Source of the DNA: Chamaecyparis obtusa
Lineage: Eukaryota; Streptophyta; Pinopsida; Cupressales; Cupressaceae
Assembly (NCBI GenBank): GCA_027943335.1
Contig: BSBK01006429.1
Span: 750,001-814,000, forward strand
Direction of reading: 5' to 3'
DNA: 64,000 nucleotides
Positions 47,201 through 60,000 of this stretch are shown here, one piece after another. Each line of letters starts with the position of its first letter. Position 1 is the first letter of the stretch. A model generated the notes under the pieces. It did not search any database, had not been told where the DNA came from, and saw only the letters and a list, made by a program, of their open reading frames with translations. Both the position numbers and the translations under genes were made by a program.

Positions 47201-48880
47201 ATACATGTTTCAACAAATCCAACATGAAATTACTTTCACTTGTGTAGAAATAACTATATAAGGATGTATATTATTTGGTTTAATTGATTTCTGGTCCTGA
47301 CATAGGTTTCCTATTAAGTGGCAATATTCTACTTTTTCATTAAAAATGTGCAACTCTTGAGGGCGTGATAAAAGATCTAAATAAATATATACAACTTTCA
47401 CCTTAAATGACATGTGTTGATTTTATTTGGTTTACATATCTCCTCCCCTTTTGCATTCATCTGATCAATTTTAGAGGATTTATGATTTTAAGAAGGGAAT
47501 TTTAGTAAATTTTTATATAATGAATAAATAATTTTATTATATATTATCTTAAAAAAATTATAAAAAATTATTCTATTATAATATTTAAGATAAATAATAC
47601 AAAAATTTAGTAAAAATAGATTATTTTGATTTGTAATACTTTACTTATATTTTTTTGTTAGAATTGAAAACTTCATTTTGATAATTACTAAATTTAATAT
47701 AAAAACATTTACGTTTATATGGAACATTTAAATTATTTTATATAAATTTTTCTAATTAATTTGGGAGAACATATTTTTCTTTTGAAATGATTAATGTATT
47801 CTCTAAATATTTATGAGAAATCTTAATACTTTAAGAATTCATTTGAAAGTCCTACAGTGGGTGTAAGAATATGAAGAGAATATTTTACCATTTGAAAGAG
47901 TTTATTTAAAGTAGTACATTATATTTCAATGAGGGTTAACCTTCAATTTTATTTGAATTCATATAAAAATTGTAAAGGTATTATGTGTTGGATTTAAATA
48001 GAGGAATTTTAGTCCAAGCCTAGGTAATTTTTTCTAAGATAGACAAATCTCTCTTTGTGAAGGCTCTAATATATTCTTCCCTTCTCCAATATAAATTATA
48101 AAAAATATCATTTCATCTCATGATTTTGAGGGTCCAATAAAGTAATTTAAAGATAACAATAAGTATATTTAATTTTAATTAATAAATATTAATACTAGTA
48201 GTGAAAAACTATTTTTATCATATAAAATATTTACATAATCTTAAGAGTAGTTAATGGCTTGTTACATTGCTTCTTAAATAAGATCGATTCATGATTACAT
48301 AATAAATAGAAATTTTAGAAATATAATCTCTTAAAAAACTATTTTCTCAATTTTTTTTAAATGTGATCATTTCTATAAAATAAAAATATTGAATATGGTC
48401 TTGAAAGTATATGTATATCTATACATTGAATGATTTATATAACAAATACTTTCCTCTCACAAAATTGGAATTCACGTCATATTATACTAATATTAATCCT
48501 TTTAGTACATACTTATCATCACGATAGTCTATGATTTTTGGATCTAATATTTTTTAAACATTAAATATAATTATATACTACTTCATTATAATTCTTATAT
48601 CCAAAATTTTATAGAATTGTTAAAAAAAAATGTAATTTAACTTTTGAATATTTAACTACACAATATTTTTAATTAATAAATGAGATGCCTATGAATATAC
48701 ACACTTATTTTGTAGAATAGAAGTATACTAAGCGTAACTATAAAGTACTAGGATACTCTTGACATATAAAAAAATAGATTAAGAAATATTTATATACAAG
48801 AAACACGTTAAATGATAGCCTTATAACTCTTGATTTTGGGGATATTTTAATCACTAATAGGAATTCATTTTATTTTAATT
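44216..48880. other. Gene-free, strongly AT-rich stretch
   Basis: No protein-like frame. A homopurine block (A-rich with G) lies at 45180-45210. On the minus strand CTCAGAGGGGAGGGGTGAATC near 44603-44583 is a purine-rich block as found at retroelement ends. 47510-48860 is the most AT-rich part of the window. Confidence 0.4.
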
Positions 48881-48907
48881 TTGATTTTTTCAAACAAAAT
48901 GCAAAAG

Positions 48908-49060
48908 GCCCTCTTTTTTTGTGTGTGTGTGTCTATATATGCATACATATGTATGTATATCTATCTATTTGTCTATTTATTTGTTTGTCTATTTTTTACA
49001 TGTATGTATGCATGCATGTATGTATGGGAGATGGATGGATGGATGTATGGATTTGTGTTT
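48908..49060. repeat. Compound microsatellite
   Basis: GT repeat (48919-48931), then imprecise TATG/TCTA/TTTG tracts, ATGT/ATGC (48998-49026) and ATGG (49031-49050). It makes the spurious 70-codon frame at 48881-49093. It borders the left end of the LTR element at 49069. Confidence 0.9.
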
Positions 49061-49068
49061 GTGTTTTT

Positions 49069-49609
49069 AAGAATTTACTTTGATACCATGTAAGAATTTT
49101 TATACAGAAATGAACCAAGGATTTAGAGGCCAATGAATAGAAAAAAGAAAATAGAGATGATATAGAAAAGAAAAAACTATATTCACAACAATGATGCAAT
49201 AATGAGCCAAATAGATTCAATAGATGGGTAACTAAACTCAATAGATAAAATACAATGTAGATGTGTCTACTTATATAGGAAAGGCAATAAGAGGCCATGA
49301 TAAGGAGAAGATAAGTTATCACCCTCACAAGGTGGAATCACATGTCCACCAAAGGTGGATCATCCTCCATTATTTAGTGAAGTATGTGCAACATGTGGAG
49401 GACGATAATGTGACAAGTTCACTAAAGGTGGAAATTACATATAAAGTGAAAATATTATAACAACTATCACTACCTAAAGTGGAATATCTCCTACACCATA
49501 TAAAAATTAAGATGAAAAATCCTGTGTCTTATATGCAAACTACTATACATGCATTATCCTAGGTAAGCTTAAGTAAAGTGTAATTAGTAAATATTTAATT
49601 ACACCATCA
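49069..49609 (-). repeat. 3' LTR of the 5 kb element
   Basis: Minus-strand start TGATGGTGTAATT at 49609, end near GTAAATTCTTA. TATATAAG (minus strand, 49277-49270) is the TATA box, at the same relative place as in the other LTR. Confidence 0.85.
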
Positions 49610-49619
49610 CCCCCTTAAG
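49610..49619 (-). promoter_or_regulatory. Polypurine tract of the 5 kb element
   Basis: CTTAAGGGGG on the minus strand directly before the TG of the 3' LTR, the expected site of plus-strand priming. Confidence 0.75.
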
Positions 49620-50467
49620 TAAAAATTTGGGCAATGCACTAAAAATGACAATGTATGATGGGTATCATATAATAAGCTATTTTAGGTACCCATGTATAAT
49701 ATGAAAATACAATGCAATATCTCATATAGAAAAGAAAGGGACAAAACTCCATGGGACAAAACTCCACTCCAAAAGAGAGAAGAAAATAAACATGATGCAT
49801 GGATGGATGACTCAAGACCCTCCAAGGACTAGATACATCATACATATATAATCAAGTATCCCTCTATAGGAAGGAAATAAGGAGATACGATATTCCCTAC
49901 ATAATGAAGAAGCTCCAATGTTGATGAAGTGTAGTTGCAAACAAAAGAAAACCCAATGCCCAAAAATAAAATTTCTCCCATTAGGAAGAAAAAGGTCCAT
50001 CAAATAAAATAATAATAATATCCATGTCCAAATGAAAGGAGTTGGAAGGAAGTCTCCAAGTATGTATCACTCAAGACTGAATAGGTATCTCCAAGCTCAT
50101 AGGATCCATCACATAAGTATGATCAAGATAAACCATGAAAAGTGACAAACCAAGTGAAGGAGGAGACTCATGAATGTCAATATCTAAAGAAAATGTAGAA
50201 GCTTATCCAAATATGATGAAGTTTTCAACAAAGAGAAGAGAAACCCCCTCAAATGTGTCTCAAATCTTAAATGTGATACTCCATAAACAAGGAACCAATT
50301 TTTGAAAAGTAGGAATCCCAATTAGATAGAGAAATAGACAACTCTTCCAATGACTCACTAGAATCACCAACAAGAGATGCATATGTGACCACAATTGGAG
50401 AAGTAAGAGCTACAGGTGAAGTGATTGGACCATTACAACCCTCAATTGCTTCAAATTCTTCATTCTC

Positions 50468-50752
50468 CTACAAGGTATCATTATCATAGTGAATATTATA
50501 TGCAGCATCTACTGGAATCAGGTAATCTGCAATAGGATCATTTGGGAAATGAGGAAGGATCTCCAAAAATATCCTAAATAATGGTCCAAATTGTGTGTGG
50601 GCACTAAATACCTTCAAAATTAGGGTAGATATCATGGAAGAGACATGAACTAATTCTGTTACTAATAAAATATATGAGATGACCATTATTTTCTTCCCAA
50701 ACATATTTCTTCCACTATGAATTTGGCTTTGGAATGAGTCCATAAAGGTCAA
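50468..50752 (-). CDS. Unrecognised 94-codon ORF in the 5 kb element
   Basis: The only protein-like frame inside the element: includes GKKIMVISYILLVTELVHVS, then LFRIFLEILPHFPNDPIADYL and an acidic end. The downstream codons after the stop (towards 50380) continue protein-like in the same frame (PITSPVALTSPIVVTYASL). It has a hydrophobic segment but no motif I know. It may be a remnant of an element-specific ORF. Confidence 0.25.
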   Translation of the reverse strand: MTFMDSFQSQIHSGRNMFGKKIMVISYILLVTELVHVSSMISTLILKVFSAHTQFGPLFRIFLEILPHFPNDPIADYLIPVDAAYNIHYDNDTL

Positions 50753-51646
50753 GCAAGAGATTAAATCATATAAATGTATAACGAATCCTTTTCCCCATGA
50801 CTCTTAATTATCCTTACTAAAGTTTATTTCGGCATTGTGTGTTTCATGCCCCATGATTACATCAATGATGCACTTCTCACATCCAAAATTAGATCAATAA
50901 GTTATTAGCCCCCATAGTATACTTTGAAAAATAAGACAAAGTGGACTTATGATATAAATAATCATAACTACCAAAATGAAGATATAGTAGACTCTAAGGA
51001 AAAATGCATAAGAATCCAAAGAGATCCAAGAAAATATGAGTGTATAAGTAGGCGATAATATCTACCAAGTATTGAATGTGATATGTCTACTCACAATGGC
51101 TATAAACTAATATCATAAATGATATGTAATAAAATATCATGCACTTTCAAAAAAATATCACCTAAAATTGTGTCTATATGAGCTTGAACACAGACCTGGA
51201 GGTTGCATAATTAAGGATTGGATAGATATAGTCAAGGAAAACTAGTATTATTGACACATGTGTGCACTGCGGTCAAAAAATAACAAGAACACTTCAAAGT
51301 TCATAATTTTCTAATGCAAATAAAAAAAATTCTCCAGAAAAAAGTTAAAATGAGAAAGATACAAGCCTTCAAAGTTGGACTTCAAAATAAAAATGCTTAA
51401 TGGTAAAGTGAGAGAAATTTTAAACCTTGATGACATCAACATTATAATGGGATAAATTTGAAGGTCATACGGTTGTCACCAAATAGATAGTTTTCCTATG
51501 TAATGATATACAGACAACCATCAAAATAATTACTAGAAAATGTGACATTGCCTAAATGGTTGATGATATAGGTAGTGGAGTGATGTGTCATTGGCATGGT
51601 GCAAAATGAGGGCTGATGTAGAAACTAAGTTAGTGATGATGTATAA

Positions 51647-52651
51647 GGGCATGTGCAGGATCATGGTATGCCAAAAAGTGGCGATGTGCAAAAGAAGTCT
51701 TGATTGATAGTCTCTTTGAAAAATAACTATAACTTTCCAACAATATAACATTTTTGAAATCTAAAATATACATCACATTCTATGCTTCACCTAATACAAT
51801 AATAATTTAATCAATTCTTTCAATTTGATGAAGTTTAGACAAAGTTAAGGTGGTTAGACACGAGAGTTTTTATAATAACAAAAAAATTTAGAAGAAAAAT
51901 CATAATTAAATTATTTACTTAGAAAAAAAATATGAAAAAATATACATCACATCCAGACATGAGTCTACTACTTTTGTCTAGAATCTTATAAAAAATATTA
52001 TCTTTTGATTTTGTTTAATGTGGTCAGGCATACACCTACTCGCTATCTTTCTAGTCCTGATTGATAGACTTGTTGAAAAATAGCTATAACTTTCAAACTG
52101 TATAACATTTTTGAAATTCAAAACATGTGTCACATTCTATGATTTTCCTACTATAATAAAAATAAAATAAAAATTCAATTTGATAAATTTTAGACTAAGT
52201 TAACGTGGTCAGACATGAGAGTTTTTGTATTCTAGAAAAGTTGTAGAAGAAAAATCATAATTAATTGTTTAATTAGAAATAAATTACAAAAAAATATTTT
52301 TCACATCTATACATGAGTCTAATACTTATATCTAGAACCTTGTAAAAAAAAATTATCATTTGATTATGTTTAAGGTGGTCAGACATACACCCACTTCTTA
52401 TTTTTTCCTGAAATTTTTGTACTACTACATTGAAATTTTAAATTTTCAATATATTAAATAATTGTTTTTCAAAAAAGGCCTTATATCTTATAAACTAAAT
52501 TTAATTTTCTACACATACTCTTCTTACATATTTTTGATATAATATTTAAAACTTGTTCATTTTTTTATGTCAACTTGCCTAAACCTGATTTTTTGAATTT
52601 TCATTGCCACTTAAGGGCCAAGTTTGGCATACCATGATCCTGCACATACCC
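51647..52651. mobile_element. 1,005-bp terminal-inverted-repeat element
   Basis: 29-bp terminal inverted repeats (51647-51675 and 52623-52651) beginning GGGYATGTGCAGGATCATGG match at 28 of 29 positions; a second pairing block (AAGTGGCRATG) lies just inside each end. ATAA directly precedes (51643-51646) and directly follows (52652-52655) the element, a possible 4-bp target duplication. The interior is two tandem copies of about 357 bp (51701 and 52058) and codes for nothing. This is a non-autonomous DNA transposon by structure. The superfamily is unclear: the GGG start recalls PIF/Harbinger, but that group makes 3-bp duplications. Confidence 0.82.
51701..52410. repeat. Two tandem copies of a 357-bp unit
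   Basis: Unit 1 starts TGATTGATAGTCTCTTTGAA at 51701, unit 2 starts TGATTGATAGACTTGTTGAA at 52058. They share the order: AGCTATAACTTTC-like, TAACATTTTTGAAATYC, AGAAGAAAAATCATAATTAA, CATGAGTCTA, GTGGTCAGRCATACAC. Confidence 0.85.
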
Positions 52652-53464
52652 ATAATTGGAGTAGGATGATGTAGGTAGCTATGAGAGTGAACAAATATTC
52701 TTATGTGTTAGATGGTTGACAAGTGTCACCCTATAAATGGGTCTACATGTTTGTTTAGTGGCCAAAAATAAGGCCATGTGGATGGACACAAAGACTGATG
52801 AGAATTTAGACCTTCCTTTAGCCCCATATTGACCACAATGTGGGAGTTTGTGATCTTTAAATACAACAACACCTAGTTTGTATGTAACTTGCAGCTAAAG
52901 GGTAACAATTATTGACTATCACTACCAAATGGTAAGGAATTTCCAATTTCTAGTAATGTTTTTTCTAGTGGACTCGCCAGTTGTAGTATGTGGTGCCTAT
53001 TATCAGGGATAATCTTCTAGTGAATATAGATAGAATGTGATTTAGTAGTGCTTACAAATATTGCAATATGAATGCTCTCACCTATAAATTATTATTTGGC
53101 AAAAGATAGGAACAAGGGGTAGATCTTAAATAAAAAATATTTTTAATAACATATATTAGAAAACATGCAACTAAAATATGAAATATATAGAATAATATAT
53201 ATTATTTAATATGATCATATAAAGTTGTGCAACAAGACCATATGGTCACTTTTGGAAAAAAAATTACCTCTGATTTGACCATTTCCTAATAAAAAATAAA
53301 AAATATTATAGTCTTTTTTCACTAAAATAGCCTCCCAAACACGATGATTTTCTCATATTTAGTGTAGGATGCTCTTGAAGATTGCTGGTCCTTATATGTA
53401 CAAATGTGAATTCCTATAAACACACAAAAAATTATCCAAGTAGGCTACTCAAGGACACTCCAAT

Positions 53465-53477
53465 GGCTCTAATATCA
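53465..53477 (-). promoter_or_regulatory. Primer-binding site of the 5 kb element
   Basis: TGATATTAGAGCC on the minus strand, two transitions away from the initiator tRNA-Met site TGGTATCAGAGCC, directly after the 5' LTR end. Confidence 0.75.
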
Positions 53478-54046
53478 TGTAATAATTTTTTTTGATATCA
53501 TGTAATAATTTCTTTGATACCATGGAATAATTACATATAGAAATGAACCAAGGATCTAGAGATCAAACAATAACACAAAGACAAGTGAGATGATATAGAC
53601 AAGAAAAAATTGCATTCTCATCAATGATGTAATAATGAACCAAGTAGATTCAATATATGAGTTACCAAACTCAATAGATGAAATATACTGTAGATGAGCT
53701 TTCTTATATAGGAAATGCAATAAGAGACCATGATAAGGAGAAGATTAGTTATCACCCTCAAAAGGTGGAATCAAATGTCCATCAAAGGTCGATCATCCTC
53801 TATTATCCAATGAAGTATGTGCAACATGTGGAGGATGGTACTGTGATAAATTTACTAAAGGTGGAGACAATACATAAAGTGGAAATATGATAACAATTAT
53901 CACCACCTAAAGTGGAATTTCTCCTACACCATGTGAAAATTTAGGTGAAAACTCGTTGGTGTCTCATATGCAAACTACTACATATGCATTATCCTAAATA
54001 ATCTTAAGTACAGTGTGACTAGTGATCATTTTTAATTCAACCAACA
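53478..54046 (-). repeat. 5' LTR of the 5 kb element
   Basis: Minus-strand start TGTTGGTTGAATT at 54046. TATATAAG box at 53710-53703 (minus strand). The last 60 bp before the primer site contains a short tandem duplication (AATTATTACATGATATYA twice), which makes this LTR 28 bp longer than the other. Confidence 0.85.
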
Positions 54047-54047
54047 T

Positions 54048-54090
54048 CATGTATGCTTGTATGTATGTATGTATGTACACACACATATTA
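54048..54090. repeat. ATGT microsatellite
   Basis: Five to six ATGT units followed by an AC run, directly beyond the right end of the 5 kb element. Confidence 0.85.
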
Positions 54091-57000
54091 TGAGACCCAC
54101 TACCTAATGATAATAGACAAATGTGTTCTAAGGGCAATTCTTAATTACATTATAAGACAAACATGTTATTTCCTCTATCTTGTAGTGAGCTTTGATTGAA
54201 ACTAATATAGGGGATCCATCACAAGTGTGATTTTCATAGGGATGAACACCCATAACATTTGATGTTTCATTCTAATAGTCTATTAAGAAATAGAATTTTT
54301 TTACCAATCCTAGACTTGGCTTAATTACTTAAGTCAAATCATGACATAGTGTGTAATGGTAAGGGATCACAACCACCTAACCTATAATGGTGTGATTAAT
54401 AAAATCATTACATTTATGAGAATAAAAGTACCTCACAAATATGTTACCTAATAGTGATATACTTGTGTTTTCTATGTTGTAATAAATTATTATTCTTGTA
54501 TTTAATATTAGTGTAGTGCCTCGCCCATTTAATTTTTGCATGGCATACTAATGGATGTGTCTTTAACTTATGTATGCTCCTATGTCAATGGATGAAATGA
54601 TCATATGCAGTGATGTCTATATATTCTTTTATTGTGTGATTTGATCTATGCCTTTACATTGATAATTAGTCTATGCCCTTATGCCTAGTTGTGAGAACCA
54701 TTGTGTTATGGCTGGTTGTATGCATGATTTGTGATGCTAGACCTTCACAAACCTTTATTCTGATTTTTGAGGACTCATTAAGTTCTTGGTGTTTTTATCT
54801 GAGCTTCACTCATTTATCTGATTTAGTGATTATTCCCATGTCACGGATTTATAGTGGCATTGTGAGATGCACCCAATTCAGATTGTTCTTGTGTTCACTT
54901 TTAGTTTATTGTTGCGGTTATGATGGTATTTTTCTTATGAGACATTTTGGTTTATGTATCTTATAATGTGAGTGATGGTTATATTGATGTATATGCCAGT
55001 GGCTACTGGTTTATGACTCTATCATGATGTTTTTATTTTATGATTATCCATGAGATGTGATAAGGCGATTGTGTTGTGTGATGCATTGAGTATCATGCAT
55101 CATATCAGTTAGAGTATCATTATTGATTTAAATGTTAGATCATGTTGTTATTTTTATTTTGATAATATCTACATGATGAAACTTTATGATAATAACAAGG
55201 GTATGTTTCATTTGAGAATATTGGATAAAATTTTCAGGATGGTTGTTATTAGATTTCCTATTATATAGTGCCTTATATGTTATTGGGTATTTTTATGGAG
55301 ATTTGCATTGATATATGCTCATATTTCTAAGTAATAATTATTTAATTTTTTATATTTAAATGAAATATTAATTTAAATAAGATTATGCTCACTGCTATGC
55401 TCACATAATCGTAATAATTTAAGTTTGATATGTTTGTACGAAGTGAGACAAATTCATAGTCATTCATTCATGAGATCTACACAATATATCATTCTCCTTT
55501 GTTGTTTTCCTATCATGTATGTTAATGTTCTTTGGCTATTTAGATTGTGAGTAGCTACACTTGATGTCCAGGTGTTTTAGTGAATAGGTACCAAACACAT
55601 TGCACCTAAGCTAAATGATTTAAATGTGTCTATATCATCGAAAGTGGTACAAGAGATAGTTTCATTGGCCTTTTATATTTGAGCCAATATCATTGCTATA
55701 TGGACAGTGTATCTATAACTAATTTATTATTCCTTTGATACATGTTGGATAAATCTAGATTTTATAATGCATTTTTTAATAAACCAGTTGTGTCCATTTG
55801 TGCATTAGAGTTCTCATAATTGTTGCATAAGAGGTTTAAATTAAATGCTTATATTAATGTATTTGGGGATTTAATATTTTTAATTGCCAAGTAATTTTCC
55901 ATAGTTAAATTCCATTTTTATTGGAATTTATTGATTTGATTTTTGAAAAAAATAAATTGTTCACTTAATTATTTAATTGAATTATTTTAAAAGTCATTCA
56001 AAAAAGGTGTGCCTTTATTTTGAAAAAGTGAGTTCTTTTCACTAACTTCTAACTTTTTCCCTCTGGGAGAATTTAGATTTTGCTCCAAATTTCATTGGAA
56101 AAAATCATGTTTATGCTTATTTGGTTTGATCTACTCACCAAATCTTTACGAGTAACAACTCATTGGATTTGTGCTAAGATTTCATCCAATTCCATCATGT
56201 CTTGGAATTTCACTCTTCATTTTGGTTTTCTCCACTTTGTGTGAGGTAGGGTATCTCAATTTTTTTATTTACTCCATTTAAATATATAATTGGTTACATT
56301 AGTTAAGTGGATTGAGAATCAATATTCCCCCACAATCATTCATTATTTCAATACCTAGTTGGGTTTATATGATTATGTGTGGGTTTCCCATTTTATGATT
56401 TGGGGTTTTAGAAGTGTTATGTTTCCCCAGTCTCCATGAGAGCCTGGATTAAACATTTAATTATACAAAGGTGATTTTGGGTATCTGAGCGAAAATGGGT
56501 TTTAATTTCATGAGTTTCTATGATGTTTTATTTTTGGGAATTTCTTAGCTCACCTCATTTTGTCTGCCTCCCAGAACTTGTATGCCACCATGTTTGGAGT
56601 TCTTGATCTATTGGAGGGTGGATTAATTGAAATTATTAATGATATTGTGGAATTATAATGTATCGAGTGTGTTTGAGATATTCAATATTGCAGCCCAAAC
56701 TTACCTGTTTTATGTTAAAATGATGATTTTTACACTGCTAAATTTTGCTAGAATTTGGGTATTTTGTTTCTTTAGGGCATTTTGATCCTTCCTCATGTTA
56801 TAAAAAGATGATTGATAGATTCCATGGGAATTTATTCTCTTAGTAAAGTGGCCAACCAAGCAACTTGTTATTTGGCCTGGTTACGAGTTTCCTTAGTTCC
56901 TTGCCTTGAGTATTTTGGGAGTTGATGTATCCTCATGTTATGCCTTAATTGTTTGGGTATTATCTTTTTAAATGAAGTCTTCCTTGGTTCAATAGATATT

Positions 57001-60000
57001 ATATGTGGTATGTGGTTTTAGATGTTGAGACCACATCTTGGCATGTAGTTGAGCTATGCTCCTATGTCGAGGCCTTGGTTTGAGACCAACGAAGTTTGCC
57101 ATGTTTTCAAATGGCTTTTGACTTGAGAGTCTATTATTTCTTTTCTTTCTTTTTGATTAATAGGTGATTTCATGTCCCCATTCTAGACCAAGTAGACAAT
57201 GCATCCAGTGTCCATGTCCTTAGTGTATGCCAAGTGGAAAGCTATGGGTTATACCATGCTTGTGTTTATCAAGTGGAAAAAGTCTCTATTTCTCATCCTT
57301 AGTGTAGACCAAGTATAATAAGAGCTTTGAATATGTCCCAAGTGTAGACTGAATGGACAAGCTTTATCTTTGGTCTTCACCTAGTGATGTTGAGCCATAA
57401 GACTAGGTGCTTTGAGTAGGCATGGGCACTATCTCCTTACGTGGACCTTGACAAAGAAGTGGTCACAATGGAAGCATCAAGGCATTCCTTATAAGGTGAA
57501 AACATAATAAAATGAATTCAATATAAATATTAATCAAGATTAATTAAAAATAATTGACTCCTCATATGTCATCAATGACCCATGAAGAAGGTAGATTGTA
57601 ATTGATCACCTGATGTAAGAGATTAATATGTGCAAGTAGTGGAATCCATTGAACCCAGGATGTCATCAAAGACCATTGTAGGTTGTAGATGTAAGTTGAG
57701 CCCTAGATGTTTTCATTAACCCATGCAAGAATAGATACTCCCTATCATCAGTACTTTCATTCCTATCTCTAGTAGTAGTGAGTAACACCCTGATGCGTTA
57801 TGGGATGTAGTATTGTAGTTTTGATTTGGATGTTGATCCACATATTGAGTATTCTCCATGTGTCATTTTATTTTGTATTTATGTGGTTAATATTTGATCA
57901 TTGTACCTTCTCATGAGATTATGCATTTGATTTGAATGTGTTAGCCATTCCTTTCTTGCATGTATACCTTTTGGTTTTGGACAAGTTACTATCTCCACGA
58001 GAAAAGTAGGGTGGGCCCGAGGGTTCCAGATAGTAGGGTGGAATTGCATTTTACCACTTCTAGGAACTAGTTTTAGCTTGTGAACTCTTCTAGAGAAATA
58101 GGCTATGAGAATTGAGAGTTCGATGCAATTCCTATATTTTTGGTATCATTATTATATGTATATATACACCAATGTTGTGATCTTTATCTTAGTTTCCTTT
58201 ATTGTATTGATTTTGTAAATTATTGATGCAATCAAGTGTTCATTGCCTTGATCTATTCTATCTAGTACTCCCTAATATGGAGCTGGTTATTTAGAAGCCA
58301 TATGTCGCTATCAAATTAGATGTCATGATGTTTTTGCCTAAATTTTCAGCCAAATTCATGAATTAGCACCTATTCTTGATTCAATGCTCATGTTAATCAA
58401 TCTTTTTTATCATATTGGATCAACACATTTGACTCACTGGTTTGATAATTTTTATATCTCATAAATTTACAAGTCAAACCAGCATTTACATGAATCAATG
58501 TTTACACCTCAATCAATGCCTCTACCTTCTTTCACATTTATGTCCATAATACATATTGTCTTTCCAATTAGTTTTTGAAGCCAAATGTGTTGGTTATTCC
58601 TTTAGGTTTTCTTCTTGATGGTTCTTTGGTTGTTTTCTTATGGTTAGCTAGAAATTAACATGTAAGTTTAACCATATTAGGAAAATTTGTTTTGGGTTTA
58701 AAATAAAAATCAATTAGATAGATTTGGAGGATGGAATGTCTCCTCTCTATGTAGCCAAGGGTACTTGATGACTTAGGCCCTTTTGATTCGTGGATGTTTT
58801 TAAAAACCTTGTAGGGTAGTCTCATGAATGTGTGTTCTCCATTTTGAGTATGCGACTAAGTTGGAACCTTTAGAAGTACTTGTTAGTCTTCCTCTTGTGC
58901 ATGATAGTGTGAAAATCATGGTGTGTTATCTTGCATGCTCTTATCTAGCATATTTCTTATAGTTATATTTTACACTTATGTACATGACGTTTATTCCATG
59001 TTCCAGAAAAAAATTGTTAAGTGCATATTTAACCCTTTGTTCCAAGGGTTCCTTTGTGGGGCATTAAAAAATTAGCATAATTGTTTCATAGCTAGTCATC
59101 TCCACAATGTTGATGAGATTTATTCTATAAAAAGCTTTGATAAGATGCTTTGTGATTTTATGTATAGATTAGTGACACCTAAGATATATATGTTTTCATG
59201 ATTGGTGTATCAGTTGAAAGGCTAAGATACAAATTCTCATTTAGGAGGACTGCGTATGGTGATTTGTAATATGTGGTTCATTTTTTATTTGTTAACTAAA
59301 ATGGATACTTCCTTAGTATACGTGTTGAAATTACTAATGTAAATTTCATCATGAATAAAATTATTTAGCAAAGCTCAATACATGTAACTATGCAATGTAT
59401 ATTTTTTATATTCATTTTCTTTGGCTATTTGAGTTACCATTTTTTACTAACGTTTATATCAAGTGTGCAAGTATCCCACGCCCTATGAGATCGTGAGGTA
59501 ACTTGATGATATTTGTGCCAAACAACTTGAGAAGACCTAGCCTATTTGGAGAGGATAAGTTCTTCTATTATGCGTTGTGTTTCTATGTAAATATTTTACA
59601 TGTTATGTTGTTATGTAAAGAGTTGGTATTTTGTGTTGCTATCTTAAGACTTTATGTGTTGTAAAATTTTAATGCGATGACAAATATGAGTATATTGTAA
59701 TTTTTATTTATTTTTTGATATTTGAAGTGGGTTGAATAGTAGTGTGACTTTAGATGGTTTTTGGGAAACTAATGTTTATTCTTTGATTAAATGATTTTAC
59801 TGAGTCATTTTCACTATATACTTGGTGCTTCCTAACCTCCTTTTGAGACCTTAAAGTTGGGAATATGTGAGTTTTAACCATTTTTCAAAGACCATTTCCA
59901 AAACATGGGAAAGTTTGAAATGAGTCATGAGGGGTAGTGGGGATACATAGAGAAATCCTGGGAAGGACATCTCCTTCATGATTATATTCATACACTTTAG

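Larger units (their letters stand above)
49069..54046 (-). mobile_element. 5 kb non-autonomous LTR element, minus strand (LARD type)
   Basis: Two similar LTRs in minus orientation: 5' LTR 54046-53478 and 3' LTR 49609-49069. A primer site follows the 5' LTR and a polypurine tract precedes the 3' LTR. The 3.9 kb interior holds no recognisable gag, protease, RT or integrase on either strand, so it would depend on another element's proteins. A 1 kb inverted-repeat element is nested inside it. Microsatellite tracts lie on both flanks. A target duplication could not be confirmed because the left edge is AT-rich and frayed. Confidence 0.85.

Noticed and set aside
54673..54966. 97-codon plus-strand frame rich in Cys and Leu
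   Set aside because: No signal peptide pattern, no known motif, and set in a region without other coding signal.
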